Positions 1 to 5,527 of a DNA stretch of 8,168 nt are shown here, in pieces. Numbering within the stretch: the stretch's first letter is position 1; every line of letters starts with the position of its first letter. This DNA is from Ruminococcus_G sp963594675. GTDB taxonomy: Bacteria > Bacillota > Clostridia > Lachnospirales > Lachnospiraceae. The stretch spans positions 1 to 8,168 of the forward strand of contig CAVBGA010000004.1 of the NCBI GenBank assembly GCA_963594675.1, in the 5' to 3' direction. A model generated the notes under the pieces. That model saw only the letters and a program-made list of their open reading frames with translations, was not told the origin of the DNA and ran no database searches. Position numbers and translations under genes: made by a program.

Positions 1-152
1 GTAATACTTACCTTCCCTGCCAGCTCTTTTTCTTTTTCCTCCTCTACCTGGGATGCCGTCTTCACCCCGGCACAGCCAGTCATTAAAAAGCAAAGAACCA
101 TTACTCCGCATAATAAAAATATTCCTGCCCTTTTTTTCTTTTTCACAGACAT
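1..152 (-). CDS. Lipoprotein N-terminus, probable cell-surface component of the cobalamin-regulated unit (partial)
   Basis: Only the first 50 or so codons are in the window; the 3' end lies off the left edge. The translation has a lysine/arginine-rich n-region, a hydrophobic core (GIFLLCGVMVLCFL) and a lipobox-like MTGC, followed by a charged stretch rich in Glu and Lys. This is the pattern of a Gram-positive lipoprotein signal peptide cleaved before the cysteine. It begins 44 bases after the TIM-barrel gene with no terminator between, so it is probably the third gene of the riboswitch-controlled unit. The ATG at 152 is only 2 bases from GGAGG; the in-frame GTG at 146 has an 8-base spacer and may be the true start. 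By position, a corrinoid-binding lipoprotein of an ABC transporter (BtuF-like) or a second DUF4430-type lipoprotein is plausible, but the visible sequence cannot decide. The secretion call is firm; the function is unknown. Confidence 0.75.
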   Translation of the reverse strand, partial: MSVKKKKRAGIFLLCGVMVLCFLMTGCAGVKTASQVEEEKEKELAGKVSI

Positions 153-154
153 TT

Positions 155-159
155 CCTCC
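155..159 (-). promoter_or_regulatory. Ribosome binding site of the lipoprotein gene
   Basis: GGAGG on the minus strand lies 2 bases before the ATG at 152 and 8 bases before an in-frame GTG at 146. The second spacing is the usual one, so translation may start at GTG, giving a signal peptide two residues shorter. Confidence 0.6.
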
Positions 160-196
160 AATCTGTTTTTTGTGGTGTATCTATTGCAAATGGAGG

Positions 197-1015
197 CTAC
201 CCATTTCCACTCTTATGATGGTTTTTCGTCACAAGATGTAAAAGATCGTGCTCTTTTAACCAGCTTATCGACTTTCGAAAATCTTCCAGGCTGGTATTTT
301 CCAGTGTTACTGTAGGAAATTCTCTTCCTCCCGCCTCCTGCCTTTTTTCCAAAAGTCGTAATACATTTTCTGTGGATATATTTCCCTCCCCCAAGGCCAG
401 ATGCCTGTCTCGATCTCCTACATTATCATGCAAGTGAAGATGACGAATATAGGGAAGCAGCCGCTGAGTCCATTCCATCTCACTATATTCTGACATGCAA
501 TGGGCATGACCTAAATCCAGGCAAATTCCAAAGTCCGGATGCCGAATTTCCTCTGCAATCTGAAGCAAAGGAATAATTTCCGGGTCCAGATTATTTTCCA
601 GACAAACCAGAATTCCACTTTTTCCTTCCATAAATTCATTAAAAAATTCGATTGCTCTTTCTGCCCAGCCCATGAGCATATAGGTCATAGGACAATATCC
701 TGTATGAAATACGATTCGATCGGCTCCCAGAATTTCCGCTGCCTCATAGCATTGATGAAATCGATCCATGGTAACCTGCCTGACCCTACTGTCAAAAGAA
801 ACAGGATTCATATCCACAAAGGGACCATGGAGAGATAGAGCCGGATACTCCCAATAGGAAAGTGTTTCTTTATACTCTCGAATCGCCTTATCAAAGCGAT
901 CCAATTCTGAAGAGATTGAAAATTCGATACTTTCCACCCCACAAGTCAGACCCTCATTCTCCTTCAATAGAAGTGCCATCTCTTCCTGAGAAATCAGATG
1001 ACTGAAATATAACAT
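197..1015 (-). CDS. AP endonuclease 2/xylose isomerase-like TIM-barrel protein, candidate CbiR-type cobamide-remodelling hydrolase
   Basis: This is a 272-residue soluble protein with no signal peptide. Its motifs fit the metal-dependent sugar-phosphate isomerase/AP endonuclease family 2 TIM barrel: an early Glu (VESIEF, about 28-32), SLHGPF with His63, FHTGY with His104, CLEN with Glu140, CLDLGHAH with Asp167, His170 and His172, HLHLHD with His194, His196 and Asp197, DRHLALGEG with His205 and Glu210, and TLEN with Glu239. These are the positions that usually hold the metal cluster. Known: CbiR, described in Akkermansia muciniphila, belongs to this superfamily and hydrolyses the phosphoribosyl bond in the cobamide nucleotide loop to start lower-ligand remodelling. 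Inference: placement as the second gene behind a cobalamin riboswitch makes a CbiR-like role more likely than sugar isomerisation or DNA repair. It starts 16 bases after the upstream stop, with a GGAAGGAG site overlapping that gap, so the two genes are co-transcribed. The family is sure; the cobamide substrate is a context-based proposal. Confidence 0.85.
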   Translation of the reverse strand: MLYFSHLISQEEMALLLKENEGLTCGVESIEFSISSELDRFDKAIREYKETLSYWEYPALSLHGPFVDMNPVSFDSRVRQVTMDRFHQCYEAAEILGADRIVFHTGYCPMTYMLMGWAERAIEFFNEFMEGKSGILVCLENNLDPEIIPLLQIAEEIRHPDFGICLDLGHAHCMSEYSEMEWTQRLLPYIRHLHLHDNVGDRDRHLALGEGNISTENVLRLLEKRQEAGGREFPTVTLENTSLEDFRKSISWLKEHDLLHLVTKNHHKSGNG

Positions 1016-1031
1016 GTTTTCTCCTTCCGCC

Positions 1032-2816
1032 TTATTTTTTTATTGTTACTTTCTTTATACTGCTCCAGCTTCCAGTATATGTTTGTCCAGAAATCTTTTT
1101 ATATGCCCGAATTCTTACATAATATTTTTTCCCCTTTTTTAGTCTGGAAATCGTCTTTTTTACCGTAGAATTCTTGCTAATGTTTACACTTTTACATCCA
1201 CTTTTAAAATCCTTGCTTGTAGAGTATTGAAGTTCATATCCTGTCACATAGGACTGCCTTGTCCAAGTCACTGTCAGCTTTTTCGATGCCGAATTTTTCA
1301 AGGTCTTAAGGCTTGCCTTTCCTGGCACTACCCGCAGGGTAATCTTTTTACTGGCCTGTCGATATCCATTGCCTTTTTTCGCAGTAATCGTAATAGTAGC
1401 CTTCCCCATATAGGCCTTTGCCACGGTAACCTTTCCGCTAGTTTTATCCACAGTAATCTTTTTATTATCACTGCTATAGGTCATAGGCCTTTTGCCAATA
1501 TTAGAAGCCTTCAGGCTAAAGCTTCTTGCAGCGCTCTTATATGTCGTGCTTACATCTGAAACCTTAATCACATTATCCAACTCTGGGATAGGCGTTACTT
1601 TCTGCTCCGGTGTGGGCGTTACCTCCTGCTCTGGCGTAGGCGTTACCTCCTGCTCCGGCGTAGGCGTTACTTCCTGTTCCGGCGTGGGTGTTACCTCCTG
1701 CTCTGGCGTGGGCGTTACCTCCTGCTCTGGCGTGGGCGTCACCACCTGTTCTGATACCGGTGCTACTTTGACGCTGGCGACTGCCGGTGCAAAATGTGCA
1801 TTATTTGTTCCTGCCTCAGAATCAATAGCCAACAGATAATAGTTCCCTGCCTTATTTATCTTACAGGTATATTCATTACTGTCTGTACTTACCTGCTTTG
1901 CACTTGCATCAGTAACTAGATTCCACTCTTCATCATAGATCTTTAGATCCATAGTCTCCGTGAAATTCTGAAGGGTATCGTCATTATTCTCACCATCCAT
2001 GTTCGTGGATACATAAGTTAAAGTCGTGGTAAATTCCTGGCCCTCACTGGCTTCATAGTTGCTTTCTCCAAAGGTTACAAAACCGCCATCTTTATAGAAA
2101 TCCCAGTTGGTAAACATTCCCAAATCCAGACAATCGCCATCCGACAGCAGCTGATAATCGGCTGTGGAGCCCCAGCCAACAGACATCAGAGGGAAGAGAT
2201 GATTCCTGAAATACATTAAATTCTCATCATGGCCCATAAAGCTTGTAAAATACAAGGATGTGGCACTACTTGTCTCACCAACCATAAGTGCCGGCTTTTC
2301 ATTGGCATAGGCTTCCTCTTCATTCATGTTATACATAAATCCATTCAAAGTCTGATTGAAAATATCCGATGAGCCCTGGCCGCACTCCTCAGGAGAAAGT
2401 CCCAGGTAATACCTTTCTATTATGTAGATAAAGGCATGCAGGGTGGTGGGACGACAGATCAGAAATTTATTACTATAGACTCCCGAGCCATTATTCGTAC
2501 CATAACGATAGTATGCACTAAGATTATATTTAGCCAAATCAAAATAGGGCACCGTCACATCCAGATTTGCTAAAATGGTATGATCGTCATCATTTCCTCT
2601 AAGAGGAATACCATCACTGGACATAGTCACCCGAACCGTAACGGAATCCGCATCCGTCTCATTATAATTATATTGGGGATTATCTGAAACTCCCTCATCC
2701 GTATCTGCGTATACGGTGCCTGTATCTTCTGACAAAGTCTCGGCCATGACCGCCCTGGGAAGCAAGGTCAATAACATAAAAGTAAGCAGGCACAGCGCTA
2801 AAATTCTTTTTCGCAA
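1032..2816 (-). CDS. Secreted transcobalamin-like (DUF4430-type) protein with repeat linker, Ig-like and fibronectin III-like domains
   Basis: The protein has 594 residues from a TTG start chosen because AGGAGG lies 8 bases upstream and a signal peptide begins there; an ATG at 2900 would add 28 residues before it. The signal peptide (RKRILALCLL core, AVMA cleavage at about residue 25) marks export. Residues about 58-240 resemble the transcobalamin C-terminal-like DUF4430 fold: a TLHAFIYIIERYY helix, LNGFMYNMN (the family's Y..N-G turn) and a later LSDGDCLDLGMF strand. Residues about 244-351 look like a beta-rich Ig-type domain. A linker at about 356-412 has six TPTPEQ(E/K)V units. Then come a bacterial Ig-like domain (about 416-498) and a fibronectin III-like domain (about 499-594, WTRQSYVTGYELQYS and YYVRIRAY). 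No LPXTG motif or C-terminal membrane segment is seen, although the C-terminus is very lysine-rich. It is the first gene after the cobalamin riboswitch, so extracellular corrinoid capture is the best guess. Confidence 0.8.
   Translation of the reverse strand: MRKRILALCLLTFMLLTLLPRAVMAETLSEDTGTVYADTDEGVSDNPQYNYNETDADSVTVRVTMSSDGIPLRGNDDDHTILANLDVTVPYFDLAKYNLSAYYRYGTNNGSGVYSNKFLICRPTTLHAFIYIIERYYLGLSPEECGQGSSDIFNQTLNGFMYNMNEEEAYANEKPALMVGETSSATSLYFTSFMGHDENLMYFRNHLFPLMSVGWGSTADYQLLSDGDCLDLGMFTNWDFYKDGGFVTFGESNYEASEGQEFTTTLTYVSTNMDGENNDDTLQNFTETMDLKIYDEEWNLVTDASAKQVSTDSNEYTCKINKAGNYYLLAIDSEAGTNNAHFAPAVASVKVAPVSEQVVTPTPEQEVTPTPEQEVTPTPEQEVTPTPEQEVTPTPEQEVTPTPEQKVTPIPELDNVIKVSDVSTTYKSAARSFSLKASNIGKRPMTYSSDNKKITVDKTSGKVTVAKAYMGKATITITAKKGNGYRQASKKITLRVVPGKASLKTLKNSASKKLTVTWTRQSYVTGYELQYSTSKDFKSGCKSVNISKNSTVKKTISRLKKGKKYYVRIRAYKKISGQTYTGSWSSIKKVTIKK
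1596..1739 (-). repeat. In-frame 24-bp tandem repeat encoding TPTPEQ(E/K)V
   Basis: Six consecutive 24-base units encode five copies of TPTPEQEV and one TPTPEQKV, flanked by degenerate half-units (EQVV on the N-terminal side, TPIPE on the C-terminal side). The units differ mostly at third codon positions. The Pro/Thr/Glu-rich product is the usual composition of an extended spacer between the N-terminal ligand-binding-like region and the C-terminal Ig-like and fibronectin-like domains. Copy number may vary between strains. Confidence 0.9.
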
Positions 2817-2824
2817 TTCTTCTC

Positions 2825-2830
2825 CCTCCT
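2825..2830 (-). promoter_or_regulatory. Ribosome binding site that sets a TTG start
   Basis: AGGAGG on the minus strand is 8 bases upstream of TTG at 2816, the codon that opens directly into a lysine/arginine-plus-hydrophobic signal peptide. No comparable site precedes the in-frame ATG at 2900, and the 28 extra residues from that ATG would bury the signal peptide. Confidence 0.8.
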
Positions 2831-2916
2831 TTTGCCTGTACCAATTTTCTCCTACAAAATAAAGTGTCACACATACTCGCGGATTTTTTGTTAAATACAC
2901 TTTCTTATTAACCTAC

Positions 2917-2939
2917 AGGACCTGCCACTGGCAGCTCCC
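2917..2939 (-). other. Leader hairpin between riboswitch terminator and first gene
   Basis: The minus-strand RNA contains CUGCC AGU GGCAG. The stem is extended by an AGGGA/UCCU-type pairing across one G-G mismatch, giving about nine to ten pairs. No U-tract follows, so it does not look like a terminator. It sits about 100 bases upstream of the TTG start and may stabilise or insulate the mRNA that passes the riboswitch; that role is a guess. Confidence 0.4.
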
Positions 2940-2955
2940 TTCAGATGCATGGCGC

Positions 2956-2985
2956 AAAAAAACCACGGGCTATTATGACCCGTGG
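2956..2985 (-). terminator. Rho-independent terminator of the cobalamin riboswitch
   Basis: On the minus strand, CCACGGG (2985-2979) pairs perfectly with CCCGUGG (2969-2963) around a nine-base loop, followed at once by seven U residues (2962-2956). It lies about 50 bases after the aptamer and 140 bases before the coding start, the usual place for a transcription-attenuating expression platform. An upstream GCCUGUG (3032-3026) can pair with CACGGGU (2984-2978) of the 5' arm and is a candidate antiterminator. Confidence 0.85.
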
Positions 2986-3013
2986 GTTTCTATACTTTGC
3001 AAAAAGACTGCTC

Positions 3014-3170
3014 TGCGGTTACCGGCACAGGCTAGAACAGTATCAAAACGTATCTGACTTATCTCTACCTTTACCTACATGGATAAATGATTCTAGAGCT
3101 TCACAGTGACCGACTCGCGGAGCATCTCACCCCATTCCGTATACTGAAAATTTCAGTAGATACTGTTAGA
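3014..3170 (-). promoter_or_regulatory. Cobalamin (B12) riboswitch aptamer
   Basis: The minus-strand RNA has the cobalamin aptamer layout. A 5' arm AACAGUAUC (3167-3159) and a short hairpin (3158-3142) are followed by a core reading GGAAUGGGGUGAGAUGCUCC and then GUCACUGUGAAG (3110-3099), which match the family's GGAA..GGUGaaAuuCC and GCCACUGUaA blocks. A peripheral arm follows, closed by CUCUA/UAGAG (3098-3094 with 3067-3063), with an inner UUUAUCC/GGUAAA stem. Next is the B12-box equivalent AAGUCAGAUACG (about 3060-3049). A small hairpin, UGCCGGUAACCGCA (3027-3014), sits where the kissing-loop P13 normally lies. Known: these aptamers bind adenosyl- or methylcobalamin and usually switch genes off. 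With the terminator downstream, repression when cobalamin is plentiful is expected. Which cobalamin form or subclass is bound cannot be told by eye. Confidence 0.85.
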
Positions 3171-3185
3171 TTTTTAACTGGTAAA

Positions 3186-3213
3186 ATTATACCACAATAT
3201 TGACGTCTTGCAA
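3186..3213 (-). promoter_or_regulatory. Sigma-A-type extended -10 promoter for the riboswitch transcript
   Basis: On the minus strand, TTGCAA (3213-3208) is separated by 16 bases from TATAAT (3191-3186), which is preceded by TGG, an extended -10 element. Transcription would begin near 3180-3178, about 10 bases before the first paired aptamer residues. It lies about 35-60 bases after the histidine kinase stop codon. Confidence 0.8.
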
Positions 3214-3246
3214 GCAATCTTTATGCATTTTAGCTATTCCATTTTG

Positions 3247-4710
3247 TTAGGCTTTAGTTTCCAGTTCAAACCAAAATTCTACGCCATTTTCATAATTTTT
3301 TACACCACACTCTTGGTGCATACTTTCCATAATGGCCTTTACAATAGAAAGACCAATGCCACTTCCTCCATACTCTCTCGTTCGTGCCTTATCCACCTTA
3401 TAAAATTTAATCCAGATTTTGTCCAAATCCGATTCTGGAATAGGATCACCGGTATTAAATACGGTTACCCTTACCTTATCTTCCTTGTGCAGACATCGCA
3501 CTTCGATTTTATTTTCATTTTTTACATGATTTATGGCATTGCTGACGAAATTGGTAATAACCTCTTCCACTTTAAACTCATCGCCCCATACATAGATAGG
3601 TTCCTTCTGACGGAATATAATCTCCGCATCCTTTTGGCCTGCCCGCAAGGTATTAGCCTGGATAACCCCTTGTAAAAGAGCGGTAATATCAAAGCGTTCC
3701 ATGCTGATTTGATCATTGCCAAATTCCAATTGATTTAGGGTCAGCAGCTTTTTCACCATGATATTCATCTTATTGGCTTCATCTACAATAACCTCACAAT
3801 AGAATTCTCGACTTTCCGGATCATCATTGATATTATCCTGTAAGCCTTCCGCATAGCCTTGAATCAAAGCGATAGGCGTCTTCAGCTCATGAGATACATT
3901 AGACAGAAACTCCTTTCGCATCTCATCGATCTGAGTTTTCTTCTCAATATCCTCCTGCAATTTATTATTGGCAGATTTTAATTCTGAAATTGCCTTTTCC
4001 AGAGTCTCCGACATCTTATTAAAGTTATTTCCTAACAGGGAGATTTCCGCACTACCGCCCCCTTCATAGCGGGTCTCAAAATCCAGATTTGCCATTTTTT
4101 GAGATATTTTCGTCAAATCTGAAATGGATTTGGTCATGCGCTTGCTGACGATCCAAATAGAAATCAAGGCTACGATAATTACAACGATACCAATATACAA
4201 AGAGAAATGGTTTGCCAGGGTTACACTTTCCTTGATACTTTGCAGAGGCGAACGAATAATAAAGCTCCTGCCATCCTCCAATTCTCCCCAGATTTCTATA
4301 TAGGTAATCTCAGAATCTATATCATCATTTTTTTGAATGGTATATTGATCGGTTTTTTTGATAATCTCCGGTTCTTCCTTATCAATTCCGGTATTATATC
4401 CAAAAAGTCGACTAGCCAGACGCTGACTCTCCATAGAAGGCAGATTACTATAGCCCCCCTGTCCATCCTCATTAAGCACTACATAACTCATGTTATTAGT
4501 GACACAGAATTGGGAAAAATCGCTTTCTGTCGTCAACTCCTCAGTGCCATTTAGCTGTTCCATACCTTCAAGAAGATTCTTGGTCTTTGCCGACACATAG
4601 AAATCCTCCAAAAGCCCGTAGTTACAGGCAAATATAGATACCAAAACCAAAAGGATCATACTGATGCAAACTAAGGATAGCTGGGTTCGTATTGACATGC
4701 GTTTAAACAT
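3247..4710 (-). CDS. Sensor histidine kinase, HAMP/HisKA/HATPase type
   Basis: This 487-residue membrane kinase is the partner of the regulator just upstream. In order it has TM1 (about 11-30), an extracytoplasmic sensor region of about 138 residues (31-168) without a recognised ligand motif, TM2 (about 169-189), a HAMP linker (about 190-245) running into a coiled segment, and a HisKA dimerisation domain with the phosphoacceptor His274 in NVSHELKTP. The ATPase domain shows the N box (NFVSNAINH, about 387-395), the G1 region NTGDPIP, an F-box-like FYKVDKARTREYG and the G2 loop GGSGIGLS (448-455). All catalytic parts look intact. The start ATG overlaps the regulator's stop as TGATG, so translation is coupled. 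The kinase core resembles VanS/PhoR-like members of the OmpR-partner group, but the signal is unknown. No terminator is visible after the stop before the riboswitch promoter. Confidence 0.93.
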   Translation of the reverse strand: MFKRMSIRTQLSLVCISMILLVLVSIFACNYGLLEDFYVSAKTKNLLEGMEQLNGTEELTTESDFSQFCVTNNMSYVVLNEDGQGGYSNLPSMESQRLASRLFGYNTGIDKEEPEIIKKTDQYTIQKNDDIDSEITYIEIWGELEDGRSFIIRSPLQSIKESVTLANHFSLYIGIVVIIVALISIWIVSKRMTKSISDLTKISQKMANLDFETRYEGGGSAEISLLGNNFNKMSETLEKAISELKSANNKLQEDIEKKTQIDEMRKEFLSNVSHELKTPIALIQGYAEGLQDNINDDPESREFYCEVIVDEANKMNIMVKKLLTLNQLEFGNDQISMERFDITALLQGVIQANTLRAGQKDAEIIFRQKEPIYVWGDEFKVEEVITNFVSNAINHVKNENKIEVRCLHKEDKVRVTVFNTGDPIPESDLDKIWIKFYKVDKARTREYGGSGIGLSIVKAIMESMHQECGVKNYENGVEFWFELETKA

Positions 4711-5387
4711 CAGCCCACCTCAAACTTATAGCCCATGCCCCAGATGGTCTTGATCATATCGCCCTTATCCCCAAGCTTGCTTCTCAGCTTCTTTACGTGG
4801 GTATCGATAGTACGGGCATCTCCAAAATAATCATAATTCCAAACATTATTCAAGATTTTTTCCCTAGACAGGGCAATACCCTGATTTTCCAGAAAATAAG
4901 TCAAAAGCTCAAACTCTTTAAAACTAAGATCTATGGACTTGCCATCGATGGTTACAATATGAGCCGCCTTATCAATGACAATGCCACCGGCAGAAAGTTG
5001 TGCATCCTTATCCACTGCGCCTGAACGGCGAAGAAGAGCCTCTACCCTGGCCACCAAAATTTTAGGACTGAAGGGTTTGGACACATACTCATCCACACCC
5101 AGATCAAAGCCCAAAAGCTCATCCTGTTCTTCTCCCTTAGCCGTCAGCATAATAATAGGCACCTGGGAATGCTTTCTGAGCTCTCTTACCACGCCCCAGC
5201 CATCTAACTTCGGCATCATAACATCCAAAATAATCAGGGCAATGTCCTTCTCTTCAAAGAAGATATCTAAAGCTTCTTCACCATCGCCTGCCTCAAGAAC
5301 AGTAAAATCCTTCTTCACTAGGAAATCCCTGACTAATTTACGCATACGACTTTCGTCATCAACAACTAATATTTTTAATGTATCCAT
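4710..5387 (-). CDS. OmpR/PhoB-family response regulator
   Basis: A 225-residue DNA-binding regulator. The receiver domain (about 4-118) has the acidic pair Asp10/Asp11, phosphoacceptor Asp55 in LILDVMMP, Thr82 in IIMLTAK and Lys104 in VSKPF. The C-terminal winged helix (about 125-225) has the typical LSFKEFELL, REKILNNVW, RTIDTHVKKLRSKLG and IKTIWGMGYKF segments. Phosphorylation by the adjacent kinase is expected to promote dimerisation and DNA binding; target genes are unknown. The start at 5387 was chosen because the product then begins MDTLKILVVDDE, as in the family, with GGAGG (5402-5398) 10 bases upstream; a longer reading from TTG at 5432 adds 15 residues that match nothing. The kinase gene overlaps its stop codon by one base. 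A TATAAT at 5437-5432 lies upstream but lacks a good -35 partner. Confidence 0.95.
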   Translation of the reverse strand: MDTLKILVVDDESRMRKLVRDFLVKKDFTVLEAGDGEEALDIFFEEKDIALIILDVMMPKLDGWGVVRELRKHSQVPIIMLTAKGEEQDELLGFDLGVDEYVSKPFSPKILVARVEALLRRSGAVDKDAQLSAGGIVIDKAAHIVTIDGKSIDLSFKEFELLTYFLENQGIALSREKILNNVWNYDYFGDARTIDTHVKKLRSKLGDKGDMIKTIWGMGYKFEVG

Positions 5388-5438
5388 ATATTTTTGACCT
5401 CCATTTTCCTGAAGTAAGCATTCAGCATACAATTATAG

Positions 5439-5461
5439 AAAAACTGCCGCTGGCAACTTTT
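5439..5461 (-). terminator. Terminator after bioA
   Basis: The minus-strand RNA AAAAGUUGCC AGC GGCAGUUUUU folds into a ten-pair stem with two G-U wobbles and a three-base loop, with the U-run on the 3' side. On the plus strand the wobbles become C-A mismatches, so the signal is specific for minus-strand transcription. It lies about 65 bases after the bioA stop and about 50 before the response regulator start, and probably separates the biotin block from the two-component system. Confidence 0.55.
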
Positions 5462-5527
5462 CTTATGTCCTTTTGCATGCCTCCGAATAGTTATCAGTAT
5501 AATACATTACGGTCAAAAAATCACCTT

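Noticed and set aside
53..241. Plus-strand frame of 62 codons at the left edge
   Set aside because: It overlaps the lipoprotein signal peptide on the other strand and has no ribosome site.
1588..1756. Regular 24-base repeats that could suggest a CRISPR array
   Set aside because: There are no unique spacers; the units are directly adjacent, in frame, and code for a Pro/Thr/Glu linker.
1492..1839. Plus-strand reading frame with GVGVTSCS repeats
   Set aside because: It is the antisense shadow of the TPTPEQEV-coding repeat; it has no ribosome site and the minus-strand gene explains the sequence.
2953..3180. 6S RNA, SRP RNA or another stand-alone structured RNA
   Set aside because: The conserved blocks match the cobalamin aptamer instead, and a gene follows in the same direction.
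3208..3675. Plus-strand open frame of 155 codons over the kinase 3' end
   Set aside because: It is antisense to the conserved ATPase domain of the kinase, starts inside the riboswitch promoter and has no recognisable motif.
4975..5397. Plus-strand open frame of 140 codons opposite the response regulator
   Set aside because: It is low-complexity, Ser/Lys-rich and fully opposite a well-conserved receiver domain, so it is a shadow frame.
5432..5460. Promoter for the response regulator at TATAAT (5437-5432)
   Set aside because: The -10 is perfect, but no -35-like hexamer lies at 16-18 bases, TTGCCA is only 13 bases away, and the box sits in the tail of the bioA terminator; left as undecided.
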